A stretch of DNA of 64,000 nucleotides, taken from NCBI RefSeq assembly GCF_022347785.1, contig NZ_JAKRGA010000006.1:124001-188000 (forward strand), in the 5' to 3' direction. The stretch comes from Psychrobium sp. MM17-31 (GTDB lineage Bacteria; Pseudomonadota; Gammaproteobacteria; Enterobacterales; Psychrobiaceae). Shown here piece by piece: positions 54,642 through 64,000 of this stretch (position 1 is its first letter; each line of letters begins with the position of its first letter). The notes beneath the pieces were generated by a model. It made no database searches. It was not told where the DNA came from and saw only the letters and a program-made list of their open reading frames with translations. The translations under genes were made by a program, and so were the position numbers.

Positions 54642-55640
54642 ATGATTAATATAGCAATTATTGGTGCTAGTGGTTATACAGGCGCCCAAATGTGTCAGCT
54701 TATTGCTGAACACCCGTCGTTAAACCTCACAGGCCTTTATGTGTCTGAAAATAGCTTGGACAAGGGCAAGCGCATCGATGAGTTGTATCCTCACTTGAGT
54801 CATTGCGTTAGTGAATCGCTCACCGCGCTAACTCAACAAGCATTTGAAGATATTTATGCAAATAATGATGCTGTCGCATTGGCGACTAGCCATGAAGTCA
54901 GCCACGATATTGCCGCACAGTTATTAAATGCAGGCCTTAGTGTGTTTGATTTATCTGGCGCGTTTCGTTTTAAAGAAGGTAAATACATCAACCAGTATTA
55001 CGGTTTTGAACATCAATTCCCTGACCTACTGCAACAAGCAGAATATGGTCTTGCAGAATGGAACGCCTCTGCCATTAAATCATCGAAATTAATCGCGGTT
55101 CCCGGCTGTTATCCAACAGCGTCTTTATTGGCGCTAAAACCACTGCAAAGCAATAACTTTTTAGATGAACGTCAATGGCCAGTGATTAACGCGGCTAGTG
55201 GTGTTACTGGCGCTGGCCGTAAAGCAACAATGACCAATAGTTTTTGCGAAGTTAGCCTAACTCCATACGGGGTATTAGGTCATCGTCATCAGCCGGAAAT
55301 TGCAACCCAACTTGGTGCTCAGGTTATCTTTACGCCGCATTTGGGGAATTTTAAGCGTGGTATTCTGGCCACTATCACTGCGAAATTAAAAGTAGGTGTC
55401 ACAGAGCGTGATATAGCCGCTGCATTTGATTGCTATAAAGATGCAACTCACGTCAGATTGCGCGGCAATGTTTGGCCCAAGATTGATGACGTTGCTAATA
55501 CGCCATTTTGCGACATTGCATGGAAATATGATCCTGCCAGTGGCCATATTGTGGTTGCTAGCGCTATTGATAACTTACTTAAAGGCGCCGCAGGACAGGG
55601 TCTACAATGTATAGAAATTCACTTTGGATTGGGAGCCTAA
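54642..55640 (+). CDS. argC: N-acetyl-gamma-glutamyl-phosphate reductase
   Basis: 332 residues (E. coli 334). N-terminal NADP-binding [14 protein letters not shown], catalytic Cys in [13 protein letters not shown], and [16 protein letters not shown] and [11 protein letters not shown]. It reduces acetylglutamyl phosphate to the semialdehyde, the third step of arginine synthesis. It is the first enzyme gene of argCBF-argH(A); ARG boxes and a possible attenuator precede it. Confidence 0.96.
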   Translation: MINIAIIGASGYTGAQMCQLIAEHPSLNLTGLYVSENSLDKGKRIDELYPHLSHCVSESLTALTQQAFEDIYANNDAVALATSHEVSHDIAAQLLNAGLSVFDLSGAFRFKEGKYINQYYGFEHQFPDLLQQAEYGLAEWNASAIKSSKLIAVPGCYPTASLLALKPLQSNNFLDERQWPVINAASGVTGAGRKATMTNSFCEVSLTPYGVLGHRHQPEIATQLGAQVIFTPHLGNFKRGILATITAKLKVGVTERDIAAAFDCYKDATHVRLRGNVWPKIDDVANTPFCDIAWKYDPASGHIVVASAIDNLLKGAAGQGLQCIEIHFGLGA

Positions 55641-55645
55641 TTTAA

Positions 55646-56416
55646 ATGCAACCTTTGGTGATCAAAGTCGGTGGTGCGCTACTTGATTCCGTGGTCGAAA
55701 AAGCTAAGTTATTCGAGACTATTGCTACATTGGCTAAGCAAGATATTGCGGTAATTCTAGTGCACGGCGGCGGCTGTTTAGTCGATGAATGGATTAATGC
55801 CGTGGGATTGGAAAATCAAAAGCTGGATGGTTTAAGAGTCACGCCAAAGTCACAAATTGGTTTGGTGTCAGGCGCCTTAGCTGGCGCGGCAAATAAACAA
55901 TTAGTCGCTAATGCGAAATTGGCGGCTGTCAATGCCGTTGGCCTGAGTTTATGTGATGGTAACAGCGTGAAAGCCAGTTATCTCGACCCGCAATTAGGCC
56001 AAGTTGGAACTTGCGAAATTGGTGATGCTGCACTGGTTAACACGCTATTAGCGACTGGCTTTACGCCTTTTATCGCTTCTATTGCCGATGATGGCGAAGG
56101 TCGACTACTTAACGTTAACGCCGATCAAGCGGCGCAAGTTATTGCGCAACTGGTGGGTGGCAAGCTTATTTTATTATCTGATGTGCCGGGGGTTTTGGAC
56201 GCGGATAAGCAGCTGATTAAACAGCTAACGCCAACACATGCTAACGCATTGATAGCGCAAGGCGTTATTGCTGGCGGCATGAAGGTGAAAGTAGCAACAG
56301 CTTTTGAAACAGCGAAAGCTTTAGATGGCTCTATTGTGATTGCTAGCTGGAAACAACCTGATGATTTACTCGCTTTTGCCACTGGCGGCACTTGCGGCAC
56401 AACGATTGAACCCTGA
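55646..56416 (+). CDS. argB: acetylglutamate kinase
   Basis: 256 residues (E. coli 258). Amino-acid kinase fold with IKVGGALLDS, ILVHGGGCLVDEWI, SGALAGAANKQLV, NVNADQAAQVIAQLV and GGMKVKVATAFE. It phosphorylates N-acetylglutamate, the second step. It starts 5 bases after argC. Confidence 0.96.
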   Translation: MQPLVIKVGGALLDSVVEKAKLFETIATLAKQDIAVILVHGGGCLVDEWINAVGLENQKLDGLRVTPKSQIGLVSGALAGAANKQLVANAKLAAVNAVGLSLCDGNSVKASYLDPQLGQVGTCEIGDAALVNTLLATGFTPFIASIADDGEGRLLNVNADQAAQVIAQLVGGKLILLSDVPGVLDADKQLIKQLTPTHANALIAQGVIAGGMKVKVATAFETAKALDGSIVIASWKQPDDLLAFATGGTCGTTIEP

Positions 56417-56433
56417 AATAGGACTTCGAACAA

Positions 56434-57348
56434 ATGAACAAATTAGAACACTTTTTAACTATTAAAGATTTAACGCAGTCGCAATTTTTGGCGCTAATTG
56501 ATTTGGCCAAAGATGTTAAAGCTAATCCTGCTAAATATTCACAGACGTTGGCGGGTAAAAGCATTGTTACCTTGTACGAGAAGCAAAGCCTGCGTACACG
56601 AGTGACTTTTGATATTGGTATTGCAAAGTTAGGTGGCCATAGCGTTTATTTAGATCAGAATAATGGCGCATTAGGTAAACGTGAATCTGTAGCCGATTTT
56701 GCTAAGAATATTTCGTGCTGGGCTGATGGCATTGTAGCTCGTACCTTTAGCCATCAAACTTGTGAAGAACTAGCACAGGCGGGCACTGTTCCTGTGGTTA
56801 ATTCACTTAGTGATATGTATCACCCGTGCCAAGGTATGGCGGACTTTTTAAGTTTGGCAGAAAAGTTTGATGACTTGAGCAAAATCAAACTCGCTTATAT
56901 CGGAGACGGTAATAATGTCACGCATTCGTTGATGTTTGCAGCGGCGTTGTGTGGCAGTGATATGGTTGTGGTTTGTCCACAAGGCTGCTTCCCAGATGGT
57001 CAAGTTGTATTAGAAGCGCAGGCCATCGCTGAGCAACATGGTGGTACGCTAACGCTGAGTTGCGATCCGCAAGCGGCAAAAGGTGCAGATGCTATCTATA
57101 CTGATACCTGGATTTCGATGGGAGATGATGTAAGTTATGACGATATCAAAGATAAATTCGCGCCATATCAGGTTAATGAATCAATGATGAGCGATTTAGG
57201 TATTGGTTACTTTATGCATTGTCAGCCTGCGCATATCGATCAAGAAGTTACCCAAGCGGTATTTGATGGCGAGCAGTCTCTGGTGTTGAGACAAGCGGAA
57301 AATCGCATGCACGCACAAAACGCAGTGTTAATTACTTTACTCGGCTAA
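56434..57348 (+). CDS. argF: ornithine carbamoyltransferase
   Basis: 304 residues. The carbamoyl-phosphate motif reads SLRTRVTF where E. coli has STRTRVSF, and the ornithine-site HCLP motif reads HCQPAH. The domain-linking HPCQGMADF is typical, as is the C-terminal ENRMHAQNAVL. It makes citrulline from ornithine and carbamoyl phosphate. The same variants occur, from memory, in Shewanella ArgF, so this is probably a lineage feature rather than a different substrate. It starts 17 bases after argB; argG, which often follows, is absent. Confidence 0.9.
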   Translation: MNKLEHFLTIKDLTQSQFLALIDLAKDVKANPAKYSQTLAGKSIVTLYEKQSLRTRVTFDIGIAKLGGHSVYLDQNNGALGKRESVADFAKNISCWADGIVARTFSHQTCEELAQAGTVPVVNSLSDMYHPCQGMADFLSLAEKFDDLSKIKLAYIGDGNNVTHSLMFAAALCGSDMVVVCPQGCFPDGQVVLEAQAIAEQHGGTLTLSCDPQAAKGADAIYTDTWISMGDDVSYDDIKDKFAPYQVNESMMSDLGIGYFMHCQPAHIDQEVTQAVFDGEQSLVLRQAENRMHAQNAVLITLLG

Positions 57349-57384
57349 CTCAACGACAACAATTATTATTTGAGAGGACTATTC

Positions 57385-59319
57385 ATGGCGGCATTATGGG
57401 GTGGCAGATTCACCGAAGCGGCAGATGACAGATTTAAGAAGTTTAATGACTCACTACGCTTTGATTATCGCTTAGCAAAACAAGATATTATTGGCTCAAT
57501 CAGCTGGTCGCGTGCCTTGGCACAAGTTGATGTATTAACGACGCAGGAGCAACAATCGCTTGAGGCGGCGTTAAACGAACTCGCTGAAGAGGTTGCTAAA
57601 GATCCCGAACAGATATTGCAAAGTGACGCCGAAGATATTCACAGTTTTGTTGAATCTAAGCTAATTGAAAAAGTCGGTGATTTAGGCAAAAAGCTGCACA
57701 CAGGGCGCAGCCGTAACGACCAAGTAGCCACCGATTTAAAACTGTGGTGTAAAGAGCAGTCTATTGAACTCTGTGAATTGATTGTTCGCTTGCAACAAGC
57801 GTTGTTAGATTTAGCACAACGTGAACAGTCGACAGTTATGCCGGGTTATACCCACCTACAACGCGCGCAACCAATTAGTTTTGGTCATTGGTGCCTCGCT
57901 TACGTTGAAATGTTTGATCGCGATTTAAGCCGCTTACGCGATACGACCGAGCGCTTCGACCGTTGTCCACTAGGCTCTGGCGCTCTCGCAGGTACTGCTT
58001 ATCCAATTGATCGTCATGCGCTGGCACGTGATTTAGGCTTCAAACAAGCCACTCAAAACAGCCTTGATGCGGTATCTGATCGCGACCACGTGGTTGAGCT
58101 TTTATCGGATGCCAGTATGTCGATGATGCATTTATCGCGCATGGCAGAAGATTTAATTTTCTATAACTCAGGTGAAGCGGGCTTTATTGAACTAGCAGAT
58201 AATGTGACTTCTGGTTCATCGTTAATGCCACAAAAGAAAAATCCCGATGCGCTAGAGTTAATCCGCGGTAAAACAGGCCGTGTATTTGGTGCATTAAGTG
58301 GCATCATGATGACCTTAAAAGCCTTGCCGCTTGCATACAACAAAGACATGCAGGAAGACAAAGAAGGCATTTTCGACGCGCTGGATAACTGGGGCGATTG
58401 TCTGGAAATGATGGCAATGGTACTGCAAGGTCTTAAAACGAATAAGCCTCGCATGTTGGCCGCAGCGCAACAAGGTTATGCCAATGCCACAGAGCTCGCG
58501 GATTATTTGGTATCGAAAGATATTCCGTTTAGGGAAGCGCATCATATCGTCGGTGAAGTTGTTGTGTCGGCTATTTCTCGTCAGCTAGCGCTGGAAGATT
58601 TCACGCTTGAGCAGTTAAAAGAGTTTTCTGATGTTATTGAGTCAGATGTCTATCAGCATCTCACCATTGATGCTTGTTTGGCTAAGCGCGAAGTGCTTGG
58701 TGGTACTTCATTAGCCAGCGTAATGTCTGCTCTTGAAGAGCAACAAACTGACCTATCTGAAGGGGCTATTGCCGCCGAGGTTGTGGGTAGTACTAGTGGT
58801 GAGCAGGTGCAAAACGCAATGGGTACGGTGCAGTTGCGTATTAATGCGCATAAAGCTGAATTGCGTAATGTCCGCCCAGCGAAATTATCAGATGTTGACG
58901 ATATTACTCGTATTGTTAATTACTGGGCTGAGCAAGGCGATAGTTTACCGCGTTCGCGTTTCGATGTGCTTAACAGCATTTTAGACTTCTCAGTGGTAAG
59001 TAATGAAGACAGTGTTGTCGGTTGTGCTTCACTTTATATTTACGGTACAGGCTTAGCAGAAATTCGCTCGACGGGTATCGATAAGGAACATCAAGGTAGT
59101 GGCTATGGCCGTGCATTAGTCGATCACATGCTATTACGCGCTCAAGAATTGGATTTAGAGCGAGTTATCGTGTTGACCCGTGTTCCAGAGTTCTTTGCTA
59201 AACATGGTTTTGCACAAATCGATAAAGAGAGCTTACCTGAAAAAGTCATTAAGGATGGTGAAGGATACTTGGTTGCTGAACCTAGCGATGAGGTGGCGAT
59301 GGAGTTTCGCGGTAGCTAA
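57385..59319 (+). CDS. argH: argininosuccinate lyase fused to N-acetylglutamate synthase, ArgH(A)
   Basis: 644 residues from the ATG at 57385, with GAGAGGA upstream; a start at 57370 is less likely because it would overlap that site. Residues 1-460 are argininosuccinate lyase ([19 protein letters not shown], the fumarase signature [12 protein letters not shown]). Residues about 485-644 are a GNAT acetyltransferase ([34 protein letters not shown]). The fusion joins the last and first steps of arginine synthesis and is a known marker of Vibrio/Moritella/Alteromonas relatives. It ends the arg operon. Confidence 0.95.
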   Translation: MAALWGGRFTEAADDRFKKFNDSLRFDYRLAKQDIIGSISWSRALAQVDVLTTQEQQSLEAALNELAEEVAKDPEQILQSDAEDIHSFVESKLIEKVGDLGKKLHTGRSRNDQVATDLKLWCKEQSIELCELIVRLQQALLDLAQREQSTVMPGYTHLQRAQPISFGHWCLAYVEMFDRDLSRLRDTTERFDRCPLGSGALAGTAYPIDRHALARDLGFKQATQNSLDAVSDRDHVVELLSDASMSMMHLSRMAEDLIFYNSGEAGFIELADNVTSGSSLMPQKKNPDALELIRGKTGRVFGALSGIMMTLKALPLAYNKDMQEDKEGIFDALDNWGDCLEMMAMVLQGLKTNKPRMLAAAQQGYANATELADYLVSKDIPFREAHHIVGEVVVSAISRQLALEDFTLEQLKEFSDVIESDVYQHLTIDACLAKREVLGGTSLASVMSALEEQQTDLSEGAIAAEVVGSTSGEQVQNAMGTVQLRINAHKAELRNVRPAKLSDVDDITRIVNYWAEQGDSLPRSRFDVLNSILDFSVVSNEDSVVGCASLYIYGTGLAEIRSTGIDKEHQGSGYGRALVDHMLLRAQELDLERVIVLTRVPEFFAKHGFAQIDKESLPEKVIKDGEGYLVAEPSDEVAMEFRGS

Positions 59320-59340
59320 CCCTAGTTACGGTTAAAAATG

Positions 59341-59384
59341 AAAAGGCGCTATTTCACAGTTTGAAATAGCGCCTTTCTTTTTTT
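59341..59384. terminator. Rho-independent terminator of the arg operon
   Basis: AAAGGCGCTATTTCA, loop CAGT, TTGAAATAGCGCCTTT, then CTTTTTTTT. Its 15-bp stem and strong T run end argH(A). It faces the convergent mrcA and may act for both. Confidence 0.9.
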
Positions 59385-59396
59385 GAGAGATGATAT

Positions 59397-61967
59397 TTAG
59401 AAAATATCGTCTTCGAACTGCTCTTCCACCGTGTCTTTGGTGGCTGTTGGCGATTGGGTGCTATCGATAAAGGTTGTTGGTTCAGTGCCATCGATAAAGT
59501 ATTCAAAACGCGATGTATAATCTGTTTTAGTTGTCAGTAATCCAGTTGCCATATCAATACGTATTGTTTTGATATTCGCCGGAATAACCTTGCGCTGTTG
59601 CGGTTTGTCTTTAAGTGCAAAGTTCATGAAATCAACCCATGTCGGCATTGCACTTTTAGCACCAGATTCTGCGCCTTTTATTTGCTCTTTGCCTAGATTG
59701 CTATTGGTTCTTGTACGACCAAGTGCACGTGATGGATTGTCGAAACCGATCCAAGTGCTAGTAACAAAATACGGACTGATGCCAGAAAACCATGCATCTT
59801 TAGAGTCGTTGGTGGTTCCTGTTTTACCGCCTATATCCTTGCGTTTGATTGTGTTAGCAATACGCCAACCCGTTCCTGACCAGCCATTGCCATTGGCCCA
59901 GCTACCACCACCGGTGATAACACTACGCAGCATTTCACGCACTAGAAATGCGTTTTGCGCGCTTATAACTCGTGGCGCTAATTGAGTCTCGTCGGTCATA
60001 CATTGATCGCTAAGTGCAAGACTGTCGACTGTATTGAATTCGTCAATAATCAGTTTTGTTGCATTTTCACAAGCTTCACAAGCTATTTTCGGTGTCGCAA
60101 CTTCAACAGTGGCTTCGGTAGAATCTGTCACACGCTCGATAAAATATGGTGTAACCAGAAAGCCGCCATTGGCAAATGCGGCGTAGGCTGTCGCTGCTTC
60201 CATCGGTGTAACTGATGCTGAGCCGAGCGCCAGCGATTCACCGATAGGGAGATCATCTTTTTGGAAACCAAATTTAGTCATGTAATTGATACTGTCTCTG
60301 ATCCCTAGTTTTTGAATCAATTTCACTGACATGACGTTTTTAGATTGCGATAAACCTAATCGTAATCGAGTTGGTCCATTGTAGATCGGCGGCGAATTTT
60401 TTGGACGCCAAGCTGAGCCCTGTGAGCGATCCCATTGGGTAATAGGTACGTCATTAATGATACTCGCCAGCGTGAAATTACGCTCTAACGCGTATGAGTA
60501 TAATAGCGGTTTGATATTTGAACCAATTTGACGCTTAGCTTGGGTTACGCGGTTGAACTGACTTTTGTTGAAATCAAAGCCGCCAATAATAGCGCGAATG
60601 GCACCGTCATAAGGATCGAGAGAAACAAGCGCGCTGCTCACCTCTGGAATTTGCGAAAGGTGCCATGTATCACCGCGCTTAAATACGCGGATCAGATCAC
60701 CAAGGGCAACGATATCGGCGCTAGTTTTAGGAGCCGCCCCTTGATTGCTATCGTCGACAAAGGCGCGTGCCCATTTCATTTGATCCCAGTTAACGGTAAT
60801 CACTTCACCGGTTTTTAATACTGCTGTAAAAGCTTGCTCTTCAATTGTGTTAACAACAGCAGGCTGAAGAATTCTAATATCACGGGTGTTTTTTATTAAT
60901 TCACTGATTTTTTGCTCGTTAGAGAGGGGTTGCTCTTCGGTATTTTCTGCGGTGGTGGTAAGTACTTCTTCTAAATTAAATTGTTGTTCTGCACCGCGAT
61001 AACCATGGCGTAAATCGTAATTTAGAATATTAGTAGCGACTGCGTTTTGCGCAGCAATTTGCAGATCTGAAGGTACAGTGGTGTAGACATTAAAACCGTT
61101 TGAGTACGCTGCTTCTCGACCATAGGTTTCAACCATATATGAACGAACCATTTCTCCTAGATATGGCGCATACAATTCGATTTTTGCCCCGTGACGCTTG
61201 GCGGTAATTGGAGCGTTTTTAGCTTCTTGGTATTGCGCGTCGTCGATGAACTTTAAATCGTGCATCCGTTTAAGGACTAGATTACGCCGCGCCTTAGCAC
61301 GCGATGGCGAACGAATTGGATTTAATGTCGATGGCGCCTTTGGCAGACCTGCGATCACAGCCACTTGAGCAAGGTTTAACTCATCAATGGTTTTTCCGTA
61401 ATAAACCTGTGCCGCAGCGCCGACGCCAAACGAGCGATGGCCCAGTGGAATCTTGTTGAGATAGGCGAGTAAGATTTCGTCTTTAGTTAGCTCTTGTTCA
61501 ATATTCCACGCTAAAAATACTTCGCGAATTTTTCGAATATAAGTTTTTTCTCGAGTTAGGAAGTAGTTACGAGCAACTTGCTGGGTAATAGTACTAGCGC
61601 CTTGGCCCTTTTTTCCGGTGACTGCGAGATTAATTGCAGCGCGCACAATGCCGATTGGATCTATGCCGGGATGCTGATAAAAACGTGAATCTTCAATAGC
61701 CAGAAAAGCTTGGCGCATTTGTAATGGCACTTCGTCGAAGGTTAATGGAATGCGCTTTTTTTCACCGTATTGAGAAATAAGCTTGCCGTCTTGTGAATAG
61801 ACTTTAAGTGGTGTTTGTAATTTGAATTCTTTGAGCTTTTTGGCATCGGGTAAATCGGGCGATAAATACATGTATAAACCGATTAGCGAGACGATACCAA
61901 GGAGGCCTCCGATCAGGCCAGTGATTAGCGTCCATTTCAAAAATTTTAACATCGTTGTCTTATTCAT
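59397..61967 (-). CDS. mrcA: penicillin-binding protein 1A
   Basis: 856 residues (E. coli PBP1a 850). An N-terminal membrane anchor (about 10-32) precedes the glycosyltransferase domain (about 55-235), with the catalytic Glu in AFLAIEDSRFYQHPGID and QGASTITQQVARN. An OB-like insert follows, then the transpeptidase with SxxK (SNIKPLLYSYALE) and KTGT (GGKTGTTNDSKDAWF). It polymerises and cross-links peptidoglycan. It is divergent from pilM, as mrcA and hofM are in E. coli. Confidence 0.96.
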   Translation of the reverse strand: MNKTTMLKFLKWTLITGLIGGLLGIVSLIGLYMYLSPDLPDAKKLKEFKLQTPLKVYSQDGKLISQYGEKKRIPLTFDEVPLQMRQAFLAIEDSRFYQHPGIDPIGIVRAAINLAVTGKKGQGASTITQQVARNYFLTREKTYIRKIREVFLAWNIEQELTKDEILLAYLNKIPLGHRSFGVGAAAQVYYGKTIDELNLAQVAVIAGLPKAPSTLNPIRSPSRAKARRNLVLKRMHDLKFIDDAQYQEAKNAPITAKRHGAKIELYAPYLGEMVRSYMVETYGREAAYSNGFNVYTTVPSDLQIAAQNAVATNILNYDLRHGYRGAEQQFNLEEVLTTTAENTEEQPLSNEQKISELIKNTRDIRILQPAVVNTIEEQAFTAVLKTGEVITVNWDQMKWARAFVDDSNQGAAPKTSADIVALGDLIRVFKRGDTWHLSQIPEVSSALVSLDPYDGAIRAIIGGFDFNKSQFNRVTQAKRQIGSNIKPLLYSYALERNFTLASIINDVPITQWDRSQGSAWRPKNSPPIYNGPTRLRLGLSQSKNVMSVKLIQKLGIRDSINYMTKFGFQKDDLPIGESLALGSASVTPMEAATAYAAFANGGFLVTPYFIERVTDSTEATVEVATPKIACEACENATKLIIDEFNTVDSLALSDQCMTDETQLAPRVISAQNAFLVREMLRSVITGGGSWANGNGWSGTGWRIANTIKRKDIGGKTGTTNDSKDAWFSGISPYFVTSTWIGFDNPSRALGRTRTNSNLGKEQIKGAESGAKSAMPTWVDFMNFALKDKPQQRKVIPANIKTIRIDMATGLLTTKTDYTSRFEYFIDGTEPTTFIDSTQSPTATKDTVEEQFEDDIF

Positions 61968-62163
61968 CTATTAGCTGGGTAGAAATCATGCGATATTATA
62001 TGATTAAAACTAACGAATAGTTAGCTAATCGCAGGTAAACGCGTAAAATATAATGAGTATATATTAGTTAAGTTAACGTTCAATTAACCAAAAACTATAT
62101 ATTTGTACTGTTTGTTGCTATAACTAATCTTAATGTATTAACAAATTCGACGGCGCGATTTTT

Positions 62164-63234
62164 ATGTTAAAGGGATTATTAAAACCTAAAACAACCAAAA
62201 TGATTGGGATAGATATTGGATCTAGTGCCGTCAAAGCCGTGTTGTTTTCAAAATCTAATAATGGATTTAAAGTAGAAAATATCGCGAGTTTTCCCCTTAA
62301 GCGTGGTTATGTCGTTGATAATGCTATTACCGATTTGCAAGGCGTCGGCGAAGTCATTAAGAAAGTGAAGAAAAAGTTCGCTAAATCTGGCGCTGAACAC
62401 GCGTCAGCAGCGGTATCAGGTTCTGGCGTTATAATAAAAACTATTTATATGAATGCTGTTCGCAATGATGAAGAGCTGGAATCACAAATAGAAATAGAAG
62501 CCGAAAATCTTATTCCCTATCCGCTTGATGAAGTTAGTCTCGATTTTGAAGTTATTCGTGAAAATGCAGTAAATAGTGAAAAAGTCGATGTGTTATTGGT
62601 TGCCGCTCGAACAGAGTTGGTGCAGGCAAGGGCGCAAGCGTTAGAGTTTGGAAAACTACAGGCTAAAGTTATTGATGTTGAAGGCTATGCTTTAGGACGC
62701 GCGTATAAGTTAATTGAACATCAATTGTCAGAGGACGAGCAGTCAAAACCTGTCGCATTAGTGGATGTTGGTGCCTCGATGTTGACAGTGGCTGTTGTCC
62801 ATAAAAAAGAGACGGTGTTTATTAAAGAGCAAGCTTTTGGTGGTGAACAATATACGCAGTCGATTGTTGCCTATTACGGAATGGATAACTATGAGGCAGA
62901 GCAAGCTAAGCTCAATGGCGAATTACCAAGAAACTATGTATTTGAAGTACTAGCACCTTTCCAGACCGCTTTGACCCAACAAATTAAACGAATTTTGCAA
63001 ATGTATAGCAGTGCTAATGACAATAACCAGGTTGGAAAAATTATATTATCTGGCGGCTGTACTAATATCGAGGGACTTGATGTGGCTATTAATGAAGAAA
63101 TTGGTATTTCGTGTGTGCTAGCACAGCCATTTCTTCATTGCGAAGTTCGAAAATCGATAGATTTTGATCAATTAAACAAGGAAGCCAGTCAGTACATGAT
63201 GGCAAGTGGTTTGGCGTTGAGGAATTTTAAGTAA
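62164..63234 (+). CDS. pilM: type IV pilus assembly protein PilM
   Basis: 356 residues. Actin-like fold with the phosphate-1 motif MIGIDIGSSAVKAVLFSK and a VDVGASMLTVAVVHKKE loop. It is cytoplasmic and binds the N-terminal tail of PilN to form the alignment complex of type IV pili. The stop overlaps the pilN start in TAATG. It is divergent from mrcA; the 196-base gap holds both promoters, but no motif in it is strong enough to call. Confidence 0.95.
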   Translation: MLKGLLKPKTTKMIGIDIGSSAVKAVLFSKSNNGFKVENIASFPLKRGYVVDNAITDLQGVGEVIKKVKKKFAKSGAEHASAAVSGSGVIIKTIYMNAVRNDEELESQIEIEAENLIPYPLDEVSLDFEVIRENAVNSEKVDVLLVAARTELVQARAQALEFGKLQAKVIDVEGYALGRAYKLIEHQLSEDEQSKPVALVDVGASMLTVAVVHKKETVFIKEQAFGGEQYTQSIVAYYGMDNYEAEQAKLNGELPRNYVFEVLAPFQTALTQQIKRILQMYSSANDNNQVGKIILSGGCTNIEGLDVAINEEIGISCVLAQPFLHCEVRKSIDFDQLNKEASQYMMASGLALRNFK

Positions 63235-63794
63235 TGGCTAATATTAACTTACTGCCATGGCGAGAAGAGGCTAAGGTAAAACGCCAGCACGAATTTAATA
63301 TGTTTGCTGGCTTGGCTTGTTTGGTTGGCATATTCTGTACCATAGTGCTGTCGACATTACTTGATGGTGAACTTGAATTACAAGCTCGTAAAAACGCCTA
63401 TTTAAAGAGTGAAATCGCTATTATCGATGGACAAATCTCGGAAATTCGCGAATTGAGAAAAACCAAAGCGGATCTCAAAAAACGGATGGACTTGATTGAA
63501 CGGTTGCAAAATGCCCGTAGTCTTTCAACTCATTTGCTCGATTCTTTGGCTAAATTAATGGTGCCAGGCGTTTATTTAGAACAGGTAGAGAGAAAGGGTA
63601 ATACGCTGTGGATTGAAGGGCTCACAGAATCTAATAATCATTTGGCTAACTTGTTACGTAATTTTGAAAACTCTCAATGGTATAAAGATCCATTGGTTAA
63701 GCAAATTGATTTACAGGAAGGCAGCTTGCGCCAATTGAATAAGTTTTCACTGCGCGTGGATGTTAACGCTAATATTCAGCAAGGAACTAAATAG
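63234..63794 (+). CDS. pilN: type IV pilus assembly protein PilN
   Basis: 186 residues. The cytoplasmic N-terminus begins MANINLLPWREE, the conserved PilM-binding motif (INLLPWR). One transmembrane helix (about 22-42) leads to a periplasmic coiled coil (about 45-100) and a ferredoxin-like domain. It pairs with PilO in the inner-membrane platform. Its start overlaps the pilM stop and its stop overlaps the pilO start. Confidence 0.95.
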   Translation: MANINLLPWREEAKVKRQHEFNMFAGLACLVGIFCTIVLSTLLDGELELQARKNAYLKSEIAIIDGQISEIRELRKTKADLKKRMDLIERLQNARSLSTHLLDSLAKLMVPGVYLEQVERKGNTLWIEGLTESNNHLANLLRNFENSQWYKDPLVKQIDLQEGSLRQLNKFSLRVDVNANIQQGTK

Positions 63795-64000
63795 TGAAAT
63801 TGGATTTATCGGAATTACAAAATGTCGATTTAGATCTTAAGTATTCAGGGTCCTGGCCACCGCTGGTCAAAGGGATAGCTTACGTTTTCGTATTTCTAAT
63901 GACGTTGATGTTGGCCTATTTTGTGGTGATTAGTGACCAATTATCCGATTTGTCGAATGGTGCCGAGCAAGATGAAAAGCTTCGTTATGATTACGAATCA
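63794..64000 (+). CDS. pilO: type IV pilus assembly protein PilO, N-terminal fragment
   Basis: Starts at GTG 63794, overlapping the pilN stop by one base (TAGTG), and runs off the window after 69 residues. The visible part begins MKLDLSELQNVDLD, then a membrane helix (about 30-52) and the start of a periplasmic coiled coil. PilO partners PilN in pilus alignment. The order pilM-pilN-pilO implies that pilP and pilQ follow. Confidence 0.92.
   Translation, partial: MKLDLSELQNVDLDLKYSGSWPPLVKGIAYVFVFLMTLMLAYFVVISDQLSDLSNGAEQDEKLRYDYES

Noticed and set aside
59569-59985. 138-codon plus-strand frame opposite mrcA
   Set aside because: It lies antisense to the transpeptidase domain and has no recognisable domain or start context.

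Overview
The window is a gene-dense stretch of chromosome from a marine-type gammaproteobacterium, most likely in the Alteromonadales (Colwellia, Thalassotalea or Shewanella-like). The grounds are protein similarity and gene order: an argininosuccinate lyase fused to N-acetylglutamate synthase, a peroxiredoxin-glutaredoxin fusion, and several blocks arranged as in Escherichia coli (bioH/comF/nfuA, greB-ompR-envZ, comM/ilvL-ilvGM, yihG/dsbA/srkA, rho-trxA/rhlB-gppA, mrcA/pilM). I see no rRNA, tRNA, CRISPR array, prophage or intact insertion sequence.

Layout. 1-4.2 kb: the 3' end of isocitrate lyase, then creBCD (two-component system plus membrane protein). 4.2-10 kb: nfuA, comF, bioH, an HExxH metallopeptidase paired with a small flagellar-like protein, and tex. 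10-15.3 kb: a secreted S9 peptidase, a glutathione transferase under its own TetR repressor, and a metallo-beta-lactamase-fold hydrolase divergent from a second TetR gene. 15.3-21.6 kb: greB-ompR-envZ, Prx-Grx fusion, CBS protein, RhlE-like helicase and a VOC protein. 21.6-26.3 kb: one 1555-residue orphan sensor kinase with four solute-binding-like modules. 26.4-33.8 kb (minus strand): ilvL-ilvGMDA, a class V aminotransferase and a dapB. 34-42.8 kb: comM, a Rid protein, a LysR regulator, yihG, dsbA, srkA, a small protein, and a PAS-GGDEF-EAL protein whose signature motifs are broken. 42.75-43.02 kb: a MITE-like element. 43-48 kb: leuABCD with leader leuL. 48-54.4 kb: msrB, rho, trxA, rhlB, gppA and a YeeZ-like gene. 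54.4-59.4 kb: argCBF-argH(A). 59.4-64 kb: mrcA and divergent pilMNO.

The main theme is amino-acid biosynthesis controlled at the leader. Two leader peptide genes absent from standard ORF calls are visible: ilvL (27 aa, 13 branched-chain residues in its first 18) and leuL (21 aa, TTG start, a run of five Leu codons). Each is followed by a terminator and a possible antiterminator strand. Upstream of argC there is a pair of ARG boxes on the -35 region. Downstream of them lies a short ORF ending in three consecutive CGA (Arg) codons and a stop, whose Arg codons form one arm of a hairpin. This looks like an arginine attenuator stacked on ArgR control, and I regard it as the most novel candidate here. 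A second strong candidate is the MITE-like element, which appears to have inserted exactly into the loop of the intrinsic terminator of the GGDEF-EAL gene.
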